From NCBI GenBank assembly GCA_041649015.1, contig JBAZNU010000002.1, positions 62,001-126,000 of the forward strand: DNA of 64,000 nt, read 5' to 3'. The translations under genes were made by a program, and so were the position numbers. Below the pieces are notes generated by a model. That model was not told the origin of the DNA. It was given only the letters and a program-made list of their open reading frames with translations, and searched no databases. Origin of the DNA: Ignavibacteria bacterium. GTDB taxonomy: Bacteria; Bacteroidota; Ignavibacteria; Tepidaquicellales; Tepidaquicellaceae. Position 1 is the first letter of the stretch; the number at the start of each line of letters is the position of its first letter. Of the stretch, positions 46,635 through 55,661 are shown piece by piece.

Positions 46635-49442
46635 TTATAGATTATATCCAATAGAAAAATAGAAAGTATAGGGACCAAATACAAGACTTTCACTTGTAAA
46701 TCCTTTATTAATTATGAACATTCTTCCAACAGAAAAACTCGCTTTTCCAATTGGAGTATCAAACTGCGTTGAAAATCCTAATCCATGCTGCAGGTCTTTA
46801 AATCTGATGTCTTCAGTGTTTTCCCATGTTTTACCAAGATCATAGCGAACAGATAAATAAGTATCAAAAAATAATTGAATTGGAAGTTTATATCTGTACT
46901 CCAAGGATGCAACAAGTATCTGCCTTCCCCTCATTTCATCTTCACGCATTCCGTAAAATGAGTCTTCGCCTCCCAGTGAGAAAAAATCATAATTCGGAGT
47001 CGTTTTATCTGTTATCCCAAAAACAAATTTCGGTCTTAGAATACTCAACTTACCGAGTGAAATAATGTGGGAAATATCCATTGAAAGTTTTGTAAAGGTA
47101 ATTCCATCGTTTAGTTGATTTGTAGATGTTTCATAAATATAATTAAAATTTGTTCCTTTAGTTGCAAACGGATATTTATCTTCTGTGTCAATTCGTCCCC
47201 CAATTCGAAGTCTAAAAAGATTCAATTCATTTTCGGATGGGGTTACACCCTGAATAATATCTCTGTTAAGTTTTTCGTAAATAAGCTGACCAAACACAGT
47301 CCCAAATTTCTCCACCTGTGTGCCGAGCAGAAAAGCTGTACCAAAACGAATATCTCTGTATTCCCCATTATTTGTTATTATCAGCTCATCATTAGATTTA
47401 GTCTGAGTGTAATCAAAGATGTCTCTGTATCTGTAGTAAAAGGACCAATTATAAGTAAAAATCGTACCAAAGAACCTGTAAGATTTTAATTCAAGCTGGT
47501 AATTTCTGTCACGAAGCCCTCCTTGGGCAATAATTCCTAGTTCATTACCTGTATCAAAAAGATTCAGATTCCTGAAATCAAAATACAATTGCAGTTTTCT
47601 TTCATTATCTGCCCTAAATGAAAAACGAATATTTCTAGTACTTTTTTCAACAACATTTAATATTAGGTTTGGTGACTCAAGTTTATTTTCGTAATTAAAA
47701 TACATGCTTACCTGTTGAAAAAGATTTGTCCCAGCAACACCACCGAGGGATTCTAGAAGATCTTTGCCCATTACAGGTCTGTCATTAGGTATATATGTTT
47801 CACTTAATATTAAGCTATTACTTGTCTTCTTATTTCCATTTATTCCAATATCTCTAACAATCCCATCAGTAAAATTTATTTCAAGGATTCCAGTTTCAAA
47901 GTTAAGATAAAACTTATCAATATCTATTAAAGAATAATCACGACTCCTAATAATACCGGTCAATTTTTCGAACAGAGTGTACATATCATTTCTGCTTATA
48001 ATTTTCCCTTTATTACTATTTCCGTAATCAAATAAGATATCATTTATTGATGAAATAATCGCAGTATCAGCAGTTAGATCCATTTTTATACTATCAGAAC
48101 TGTTAATATTGAATGATGAAATAATTTTATTAAGCACAGGATTACTTATAGAAACATATTCAATTTCAGTTTTTAATCCTGATTTATAAATATTTGCATA
48201 GACATCTCTAAATAATCCTGTTTTGTAAATATCTCTAATTCTCTTCTCTATTGTTACGTATCTTACAAAAGAATTCTCCTGTTCGAGGATAATAATATTC
48301 TTGAGTGAGTCAGGTATTAATTCGGAATTAAACTCAACACCTCCATTAAAAACAAAGTTATTGTAATTTAAAGATGCCTTCTCTTCTAAGGAATCCAATT
48401 TAAGCAATATACCGTTAATCATCTTTTCAGCAGCATGCTTTCCTTTTTCAACAACATAATTAATCCGATCGAAATCTGTAGCTTTCATATTTCCGAGATC
48501 AGGTTGAATGACAATGTCTGATTTCTGAATTTGTTCATCGTTTAGCTGAGCCAAAGTGATTGACAGAATCTGATCTGCAGTATTGATTGGATCTTTTAGT
48601 TCCTCCGTGCTTTTCAAAGGACTTGTAGAATTGACTGTAATTGTAAGATCGGCTCCCTTTTCTTTAGCAACATCGACCGGAATATTTGCCGTAAGTCCTC
48701 CATCAACAAGATTTCTTCCGTTAACCCGAGTAGGTGAATATAAAAGAGGATAAGTAAAAGAAGCTTTTATAGATTCACTGATGTTTCCGTCATCCAGAAC
48801 AACTCTTTGACCTTTATCTAAGTCTGTTGCTACTGCATAAAACGGGACTTTTAGATCAGCAAAATTTTTCTTAGGTTTAAATCTTGCATTAAGAAAAGTA
48901 ATATTAATAAGTTCAGATAGTTGTTGACCACTCGACAATGAATTCGGAAGCATCGGTTCAAATCCGTCAAGTGAAATTGTAATAAAGCCCTTATCTTGTG
49001 ATTTCTTCTGGTCAACAAAAAGGAATTCTCTTTCGTATTTATTAGTTAAAGCAAGTTTAGATTTCCAGTCAACGCTTTTCGTAAATTCAACAATTTCATC
49101 AGGTGAATACCCGGAAGAGTAAAGTCCTCCCGTAATTGCACCTACACTCGTACCAACTATCATATCGAACTTTACACCATATTTTTCGAGTACATCAATA
49201 ACTCCAATTTGAGCGAGACCTCTTGCTCCTCCACCGCTTAAAACGAGCGCAATTTTCTTCTTGGTTGTTTTTATCGGAAATATGTTAAACTTTGATGAAT
49301 CAAATCGTTTTTCGGGATTTTTGTAAAGTTCAAGTCTGCTTACTAAAGTATCAGAATACTCCTGTGCTAATAATGGAGTATTAGTGTTTGCACAGAACAA
49401 ACTAACAATAAGAAACAGAAATATTTTATTATAATTTTGCAA
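46635..49442 (-). CDS. Patatin-like phospholipase fused to an Omp85-type barrel (PlpD-like)
   Basis: About 935 residues from TTG 49442, which gives a good signal peptide (QNYNKIFLFLIVSLFCANTN) five bases after the upstream gene's stop. A longer frame to 49526 would overlap that gene by 80 bases and is less likely. The patatin domain has the oxyanion loop SGGGARGLAQIG, the nucleophile box GTSVG and the DGG Asp box. POTRA-like segments and a C-terminal barrel (YFSIGYNL end) follow. Such proteins are type Vd autotransporter-like outer-membrane lipases. Confidence 0.9.
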   Translation of the reverse strand: MQNYNKIFLFLIVSLFCANTNTPLLAQEYSDTLVSRLELYKNPEKRFDSSKFNIFPIKTTKKKIALVLSGGGARGLAQIGVIDVLEKYGVKFDMIVGTSVGAITGGLYSSGYSPDEIVEFTKSVDWKSKLALTNKYEREFLFVDQKKSQDKGFITISLDGFEPMLPNSLSSGQQLSELINITFLNARFKPKKNFADLKVPFYAVATDLDKGQRVVLDDGNISESIKASFTYPLLYSPTRVNGRNLVDGGLTANIPVDVAKEKGADLTITVNSTSPLKSTEELKDPINTADQILSITLAQLNDEQIQKSDIVIQPDLGNMKATDFDRINYVVEKGKHAAEKMINGILLKLDSLEEKASLNYNNFVFNGGVEFNSELIPDSLKNIIILEQENSFVRYVTIEKRIRDIYKTGLFRDVYANIYKSGLKTEIEYVSISNPVLNKIISSFNINSSDSIKMDLTADTAIISSINDILFDYGNSNKGKIISRNDMYTLFEKLTGIIRSRDYSLIDIDKFYLNFETGILEINFTDGIVRDIGINGNKKTSNSLILSETYIPNDRPVMGKDLLESLGGVAGTNLFQQVSMYFNYENKLESPNLILNVVEKSTRNIRFSFRADNERKLQLYFDFRNLNLFDTGNELGIIAQGGLRDRNYQLELKSYRFFGTIFTYNWSFYYRYRDIFDYTQTKSNDELIITNNGEYRDIRFGTAFLLGTQVEKFGTVFGQLIYEKLNRDIIQGVTPSENELNLFRLRIGGRIDTEDKYPFATKGTNFNYIYETSTNQLNDGITFTKLSMDISHIISLGKLSILRPKFVFGITDKTTPNYDFFSLGGEDSFYGMREDEMRGRQILVASLEYRYKLPIQLFFDTYLSVRYDLGKTWENTEDIRFKDLQHGLGFSTQFDTPIGKASFSVGRMFIINKGFTSESLVFGPYTFYFSIGYNL

Positions 49443-49446
49443 ATAT

Positions 49447-50799
49447 TTAATCTTTAAAAATTCTTCCGATTGAGTAAACCAATAATCCGAGAACAAGTCC
49501 GGGATACATTGGTTCAATATATCCAATATTAAAGATTATCCAAATAAATGAAAATAGAAATGAAACAATCATTGCACTAAAAATCCAGTATCTATTTATT
49601 TGTAATTTTTCGAAATAAGAAGAAACAATTCCGATTATTAAAGCAGGTATTGTCAGACTTCCGATAAGGTACCAAATCTGAACGACTGAAGGTACTAAAA
49701 GAGCAATTAGAACCGATAAAGCAGATGATATAAGAATCCCAATTTTAGAGTATAAGTTACTTTTGTCTTTGCTTCCTGTTAGTTTTACAATTATATCTCT
49801 TCCAAGTGTTGTCGCAGATATAAAAAGGTTAGAGTGTAGTGTTGACATAATTGTTGCTATCAACCCAATAAAAAAGAAACCTTTAGCAAAGTCAGGAAGA
49901 ATATTCTGTGCAAGAAGAGGATAAGCCATAACAGGGTCTTTAATATTTCTTATGCTTGCAAAAGCATACAGTCCTGTTAAAGTTGTCATTGCATCAAAAA
50001 CAAACCAAAAGAATAGTGATATAAAAACACCTCTGATTGCTGTTCTTTCAGAGTTAGCTGAATAACATCTTTGATGAAAAGCAGGATCAACTACAGCCCA
50101 GGCACCAATAAAAAACCAAACTAAAATATATGAAACTGAGTTACCACCTGTTAAATTAAGATGATTTGATGGAAGATTAGAAGTTAAATAATCAAAGTTA
50201 CCGAGTTGTGTAAAGCAAAATGGTATAATTATTCCAAATCCAACAAACATAATGATAAATTCAAAAGTATTTACACGAACGTCTGCGTTTAATCCGCCTC
50301 TGATTAGGAAAACAATAGAAAAGCAAAGTGTAGCTAACATAGAAATCCAAAGAGGAAAACCAAATATCATTGACGTGATAATACCCAGCATAAATACATA
50401 AGGTGCAGGGGTTACTAGAAGAAAAACCAAAATAGCACCAAGTATGCTTACATTTTTCCCGTAAACGGAGTCCAATTTATCTGCAATTGTAAATAAATTT
50501 GTACGTCTGATTTTTTTTGCCAAAAAGACTGCAAAGAGAGTAATAAAAATATAGTACGGAAATGCATTCAGAAACCAGCTAGAAATTCCGTACCTGTATG
50601 TGAATTCGCCGACCCCGAGTATACCACCATAAAAAGAAGAAACGAGAGTTGCAACAAAAGCAGGAAGGGTCAATTTTCTTCCCATAACCAGATAATCCAC
50701 TTCCGATTTATCGTTTCTGCCTGAGCGAAAACCTATCCATACAGCAACAATGAAGTACAGAACTATAAGAAGATAATCTCCAAGACCAAACTTAAGCAA
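49447..50799 (-). CDS. Sodium:solute symporter family protein
   Basis: 450 residues with about 13 membrane segments. The start LGDYLLIVLYFIVAVWIGF and SEVDYLVMGRKL, LPAFVATLVSSFYGG are typical of the SSS family, as is FFIGLIATIMSTLHSNLFIS. The substrate (sugar, amino acid, proline or similar) cannot be told. It is 13 bases from the upstream M29-like peptidase gene; peptide or amino-acid uptake would fit, but this is inference. Confidence 0.9.
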   Translation of the reverse strand: MLKFGLGDYLLIVLYFIVAVWIGFRSGRNDKSEVDYLVMGRKLTLPAFVATLVSSFYGGILGVGEFTYRYGISSWFLNAFPYYIFITLFAVFLAKKIRRTNLFTIADKLDSVYGKNVSILGAILVFLLVTPAPYVFMLGIITSMIFGFPLWISMLATLCFSIVFLIRGGLNADVRVNTFEFIIMFVGFGIIIPFCFTQLGNFDYLTSNLPSNHLNLTGGNSVSYILVWFFIGAWAVVDPAFHQRCYSANSERTAIRGVFISLFFWFVFDAMTTLTGLYAFASIRNIKDPVMAYPLLAQNILPDFAKGFFFIGLIATIMSTLHSNLFISATTLGRDIIVKLTGSKDKSNLYSKIGILISSALSVLIALLVPSVVQIWYLIGSLTIPALIIGIVSSYFEKLQINRYWIFSAMIVSFLFSFIWIIFNIGYIEPMYPGLVLGLLVYSIGRIFKD

Positions 50800-50812
50800 T
50801 TGCTAAATATTA

Positions 50813-51769
50813 TTATACTAATTTACCTTTTTGCATTATTAACCTGCCATCGACGAAAACATCAGGAGAAATCACCAATCCATCAATATGACTTTTCACG
50901 TTAATATTTCCACCCATAGAAACATTGTTACCGAAAGCTATATGAATTGTTCCGTAAACTTTTTCATCCTCAAGAATCAATCCGCAAAGTTTGGCTTTAT
51001 AATTCGTACCAATACCAAATTCTGCTATTGCTCTTGCTTCTCGTCCAACTTTATCTATCATTTCTTTAAATTTTGCAGCCTGATGACCCCCAGTAATTTC
51101 TTCGGCATATCCATTCTTTACAGTTACTGTTACAGGTTCGTCAAGCATACCGATACCTGCCAGAGAACCGTCAATAACTACAACGCCGAAAGATTTATCT
51201 TCCCAGGGTGCAAGATATACTTCACCAGACGGTAGATTACCACTGCTGCCTTTATTAACGATAACACCTGTACTTTCAATTACTTTTCTTCCTTTCATAG
51301 GCATAGTTATGTCTGTCCCTTTATCCGTAACAACCCTTATTTCTGAAGCAGGTTCGAGGAGGGCTTTGACTTTCAAAGAAAGTTCAACAACTTTCCGGGC
51401 ATCAGCACTAAGACATCTTACCATTGTTTCCAGTCCGATACCAGGCATAGTAGCAATTCTGACACCTTCTTTTACTGCATTTCTGCGTGCATCAGTGTGT
51501 GTTAAAGACTTTGCTGTAGGGCAAACAACAACATCTACCATTTTCATTAATTCTGAAATCTGAGCAGGCGGTTCTTCGCCATTTATTTCGCGTTGTTTCA
51601 TCTCAACAAGAAAGGCTTCTCTGCTTAACTGCTTTCCAGCCTCGAGTAGTGTCTGTCCGATTTCTCTTTTCGTTTCGTCCGTTATAATTAGTAAAGTTTC
51701 ATTTTTCTTAAGATCCAGATAATCTTTTAGAGCAATAAGAGATGAATCAAATAGTTCTGTGTTTAACAT
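50813..51769 (-). CDS. Leucyl aminopeptidase-like protein (M29-type fold)
   Basis: 318 residues. The C-terminal half has ligand-like residues in the order seen in aminopeptidase T/S: GNLPSGEVYLAP, AEFGIGTN, TIHIAFG, SHIDGLVISPDVFVDG. The N-terminus ELFDSSLIALKDYLDLKKNE fits. M29 enzymes remove N-terminal residues using two metals. The protein is shorter than the usual 400 residues, so it is a variant form. Confidence 0.8.
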   Translation of the reverse strand: MLNTELFDSSLIALKDYLDLKKNETLLIITDETKREIGQTLLEAGKQLSREAFLVEMKQREINGEEPPAQISELMKMVDVVVCPTAKSLTHTDARRNAVKEGVRIATMPGIGLETMVRCLSADARKVVELSLKVKALLEPASEIRVVTDKGTDITMPMKGRKVIESTGVIVNKGSSGNLPSGEVYLAPWEDKSFGVVVIDGSLAGIGMLDEPVTVTVKNGYAEEITGGHQAAKFKEMIDKVGREARAIAEFGIGTNYKAKLCGLILEDEKVYGTIHIAFGNNVSMGGNINVKSHIDGLVISPDVFVDGRLIMQKGKLV

Positions 51770-51869
51770 GTTATACTTTTTATATTTTCAGTTTTACGAA
51801 AATAGTGATTATTATTACTATAATGAAGTTCAAAAATCAAGGAAAACAGAATTATAAAAGGTGATGAAA

Positions 51870-51904
51870 TAAAAAAAGCCGAAACATTTCTGTTTCAGCT
51901 TTTA
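51870..51904 (-). terminator. Intrinsic terminator of rlpA
   Basis: A 13-base stem with one mismatch (51874-51886 with 51891-51903) and a TTTC loop. The minus strand continues with eight T bases. It starts seven bases after the rlpA stop. Confidence 0.9.
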
Positions 51905-51910
51905 AATTCA

Positions 51911-52828
51911 TCAACTTAGTATTTTTATGAGTTTAGCTTCCGAATTCATTTCTCTTATATCCTTCAAATCAATACTTGCATCATCAATAGTTTCGTAATA
52001 TCCTAAATATACTTTAAAGCTGATTGTACCCTCATTAACAAGTTCAACTAATATAACATCCTTGTATTTTAAGGTTTCTAGATTTTCAATTAAAGCGTTA
52101 GCTTCATTTTCAGCACTAAACTGACTCACTTCTATTGAGTACCCCGTAAAAGTTGAAACTTTATCAGTTAAATCAATGAAATTCATCAAGTTAATACCGT
52201 AATCAGTTTGAGCTAAATTATCGAGTAAACTGTTATCTTTGTCAATTAATACCTTAACCTTTTTGAAAGTGCTGAGGATTCTCCTCAGTTCATCTTTAGA
52301 ATCTTCATTCGTGATGTTAAGTTTTTTATCCTTTAGTTCAACAAAAACTTTTGAGTTTTTGCTGATAGCATCTTCGAAGAGGTTTAAAGGGACAGCATCT
52401 ATTTCTTCATTTTCGACTAAATCAGTAGAATTAACTGGTTCATAGGTTTCAATCCTAACTTTAGCCAGTCCACCCATACCGATTTCATTCTTGGCCGCGT
52501 TTGAGAGGTCTATTATTCTACCTCTTATATACGGGCCCCTGTCATTAACCCTGACAATGGTATAACGTCCATTTTCCAGATTCGTAACCTTCAATATTGT
52601 ATTGAAAGGCAGTGATTTATGAGCGCAAGTCAGCTCTTGAGTGTCGAATCTTTCTCCATTTGCGGTTTTTCTGCCGTGAAAACCGGGACCATACCAGGAA
52701 GCTGTACCTTCTTCCATGAATTCAGAGTAACTGCCAGAGGTCTGTGCATAGACAACAGATTCTCGTCCGCTAAAAAGAAAAACTAGATTTAATGCGATTA
52801 ACAACATCGCACTAACGGATTTAAACAA
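51911..52828 (-). CDS. rlpA: Septal ring lytic transglycosylase RlpA family protein
   Basis: 305 residues. A signal peptide is followed by a double-psi beta-barrel: EGTASWYGPGFHGRKTANGE, LPFNTILKVTNL, and VRVNDRGPYIRGRIIDLS with the catalytic-type Asp. A C-terminal domain of SPOR-like size (YSIEVSQFSAENEANALIEN) probably binds denuded glycan. The start is TTG 52828 with AGGAGA nine bases before. RlpA proteins cut naked glycan strands and help daughter-cell separation. Confidence 0.92.
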   Translation of the reverse strand: MFKSVSAMLLIALNLVFLFSGRESVVYAQTSGSYSEFMEEGTASWYGPGFHGRKTANGERFDTQELTCAHKSLPFNTILKVTNLENGRYTIVRVNDRGPYIRGRIIDLSNAAKNEIGMGGLAKVRIETYEPVNSTDLVENEEIDAVPLNLFEDAISKNSKVFVELKDKKLNITNEDSKDELRRILSTFKKVKVLIDKDNSLLDNLAQTDYGINLMNFIDLTDKVSTFTGYSIEVSQFSAENEANALIENLETLKYKDVILVELVNEGTISFKVYLGYYETIDDASIDLKDIREMNSEAKLIKILS

Positions 52829-53523
52829 AATATTTTCTCCTGTTTATGTTTGTAAAAAAACTTTCCGCTTTAATCTTTTTTTATCTGATTAGTGAGCGAT
52901 TCCTTATGTTAAAGAACGAGTAATAATATATAAATAATTACCTTATATCGTTTTATGAGCAGTCAAGATATAAAAATTAACTTGTACTGTCAAGTATATT
53001 TGAAATAAATATTTTTATTGATTTCAATTTCAAAAATGATAAGTGATAAAAATATATAATAACATATAGTTAATAATGATAGTTAATGAGCTATTTATCG
53101 GATTTCTTGTTAGTATTGCTACTACATCATGAAAAATAAAAGAAAATCCACAAAAAAACCAATTTTATATTAATAATATATTACTGTTATATCATATAAT
53201 TAGTAGAGAAAAACACAATTTAATAAATTTAAATGCACTTTTTAAGATAGACTATACTTAAAAAAAGACCTTAATAAGATAGGGTTGGACAGGATTTGTA
53301 CTTAGATATTTAGATCAAAAAGACGAAAACAATGTTTATTTTTTGATCAATATCGTGTTTTTTTTGTATAAATAATTGCGTCGTGTTTGGAAAAGTAGAT
53401 GTCTTCTCCCGTCTTATGATTTATGATATGTGAATAAAGTCGTACCATTTAGAATGAAATTATTTTTCACGATCTGAAAAGAATTTATATTGAAAAAGAG
53501 GAATCAGAAGAGTATTTTGTTGT
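52829..53523. other. 695-base AT-rich gap
   Basis: It lies between the rlpA start and the YCF48-like gene. No reading frame with recognisable content and no tRNA was seen. A weak AT-only inverted repeat (53313-53321 with 53340-53348) is present. The divergent promoters must lie here, but none can be assigned. Confidence 0.7.
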
Positions 53524-55605
53524 ATGAAATCTTTGAAATCTGTCTGTTTATTGCTTTTTTTCATAATTTCTGTAAAAACAAATGCTCAAAATATTTTTCA
53601 GATACAAAACCCTACATATTCTCCCGAATCATTTAATTCAATAAATTTCGTTTCAGTAACAGGATGGGTATTTGGGAACAACGGAATTGTTCTAAAAAGC
53701 ACCAATGGCGGTACAAATTTTATTCAGCAGGTTTTACCAATAAATTCTGATATAAAAGGGCAAAGCCAGGTTAGTGCAGAGATATGTTATGTATATGATG
53801 ATTCAGGAAGGGTATTCAGAACTTTAAATGGAGGTTTAAATTGGATATTCAATGTCGATTTTCCCTCAGAGATAAGCAGTCTCTGTTTTATAAGTTCTGA
53901 AAAGGGTTTCGCTTCAATAAACAATAGTATAGGACTTACTACTAATAGTGGTCTTAATTGGATTTTCATGTATCCAGATACAACGACTATTTATGATTTC
54001 AATGATATATACTTTATTAATTCATATACGGGATATATAGGGGCGATTAATGGCTCTACTAATTACGCTTTTGTGTTTAAAACCACAGATTCCGGCTTAA
54101 ACTGGAATAAGTTCAATACTGGTGTGGACGCACTTGAGATGAACAATTTGTATTTTGCTGAAAATAATGGTTGGTGTGCAGGTGTTAGGTTTGGTAAACT
54201 ATATACAATGAAAACATCAAATGGAGGAACAAACTGGTTCGAATCACATATACCAAATAATACATCAACACCAAATAATATCTATTTTTCTAATTCCGTT
54301 ACAGGATATGTAACAACGAATACAGGGGTTCTTAAATCTACAAATAGCGGTCTGGACTGGTTTTTAATACGAGAAGTAAACGGAGTTAATGCTTCTTCAT
54401 TCATCAATGAATCGGAATTTTTCTTAGCAGATTATAACTGCAGTGTAATGAAAACAAGTGATGGAGGACAGAATTTTGATACTTTACTTGGGAAACATAG
54501 CAGCTCATTAAGCAGGGTGCAATCCATTTCATCAAATGCAATATGGTGTAATGGAACGAGCTACTCAAACTGGAAATCGTCTGATGGCGGTGCAAACTGG
54601 ATTTTTGATAATTATTCTAAATCTTTAAAAATTAAATTCACGGAGTTTTCGGATAACAACACGGGATATTCAATAGCAGACAGAGGGAACATTTTAAGAA
54701 CATATAATTTTGGGAGTAACTGGAATCTTTTGTATGAATACTCAGGAGAGATATTCTCACTAACTTTTATCGACAACTATACTGGCTGGGCTTTTTCAAA
54801 TGATAGCATATTAATGACAACGAATGGAGGGGCTCATTTTATAAATATTGCAAACACAAATTCGATAATTAGAGCTGTGTTCTTTGATGGTCAGAACGGA
54901 TATGGGTTTAACGGAACAAAACTTTACAAGAGTACAAATTCAGGTGTTACCTGGAATCAGGTTTTGAATAATTTAATAAGGGATTTTTATTTTATTAATC
55001 ATTTGACCGGCTGGGTGGTGTCTGAAGGGGACTCAGTTTCTTCTATACTAAGAACAAGTGATGGTGGTATGAACTGGATTCAAACCTCAACGTTACCAGT
55101 GAATGTTCAAAATATAAAGTTTCTAAACTATAATATAGGTTACTTGTTGTCGTATGATAAAATTTACCGTTCAACTAATGGGGGAGAATCATGGAAGTAC
55201 ATACGTTTTCCAACATCATTAAAAATCTTTGGTTTTGATTTTATAGATACCAATTCAGGATGGATGTGCGGAGAAAATTCACTTATTATGAAATTAATTG
55301 ACGGGAGTGTAATTTATATTAATAATGATTCTGAAAATATTGAAAGTATAAGACTTTCTCAGAATTACCCAAATCCGTTTAATTCAGAAACAAATATTAG
55401 TTTTACACTTTCCAATGATTTATATACAACTCTAAAGGTTTATGACGTAAAGGGAATGGAAATAGCAGTAATAGTCGACAAATTACTTAATAAAGGAAGA
55501 CATAACGTAAGATTTAAAGCGAATGGACTTTCAAGCGGGATCTATTTCTACGTTTTAAAATCAGGGGTTTCAATAATAACGAAAAAGTTTGTTCTTATTA
55601 AATAG
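53524..55605 (+). CDS. T9SS-exported YCF48/BNR-repeat protein
   Basis: 693 residues. A signal peptide ends at KTNAQ. There are 13 repeats of the type KSTNGGTNW (variants RTSDGGMNW, KTTDSGLNW, LTTNSGLNW), each in a four-strand blade, so a beta-propeller (possibly two) is expected. The last 80 residues are a type A T9SS sorting domain beginning LSQNYPNPFNSETNISF and ending TKKFVLIK. It is expected on the cell surface or released. The function is unknown; YCF48 itself assists photosystem II, and these propellers are used broadly by bacteria. It is single-gene, with a 695-base upstream gap. Confidence 0.92.
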   Translation: MKSLKSVCLLLFFIISVKTNAQNIFQIQNPTYSPESFNSINFVSVTGWVFGNNGIVLKSTNGGTNFIQQVLPINSDIKGQSQVSAEICYVYDDSGRVFRTLNGGLNWIFNVDFPSEISSLCFISSEKGFASINNSIGLTTNSGLNWIFMYPDTTTIYDFNDIYFINSYTGYIGAINGSTNYAFVFKTTDSGLNWNKFNTGVDALEMNNLYFAENNGWCAGVRFGKLYTMKTSNGGTNWFESHIPNNTSTPNNIYFSNSVTGYVTTNTGVLKSTNSGLDWFLIREVNGVNASSFINESEFFLADYNCSVMKTSDGGQNFDTLLGKHSSSLSRVQSISSNAIWCNGTSYSNWKSSDGGANWIFDNYSKSLKIKFTEFSDNNTGYSIADRGNILRTYNFGSNWNLLYEYSGEIFSLTFIDNYTGWAFSNDSILMTTNGGAHFINIANTNSIIRAVFFDGQNGYGFNGTKLYKSTNSGVTWNQVLNNLIRDFYFINHLTGWVVSEGDSVSSILRTSDGGMNWIQTSTLPVNVQNIKFLNYNIGYLLSYDKIYRSTNGGESWKYIRFPTSLKIFGFDFIDTNSGWMCGENSLIMKLIDGSVIYINNDSENIESIRLSQNYPNPFNSETNISFTLSNDLYTTLKVYDVKGMEIAVIVDKLLNKGRHNVRFKANGLSSGIYFYVLKSGVSIITKKFVLIK

Positions 55606-55661
55606 AAAACCCGGGGAAAGATATCAGGGAAAAGTCAACTCAATTTTTAAATGTTGTTTCT

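Noticed and set aside
49443..49526. Longer start for the patatin-like gene
   Set aside because: It overlaps the symporter gene by 80 bases and puts extra residues before a good signal peptide that begins at TTG 49442.
53313..53348. Inverted repeat in the 695-base gap
   Set aside because: The stem is nine mostly A-T pairs with an 18-base loop, so it is weak and likely by chance.
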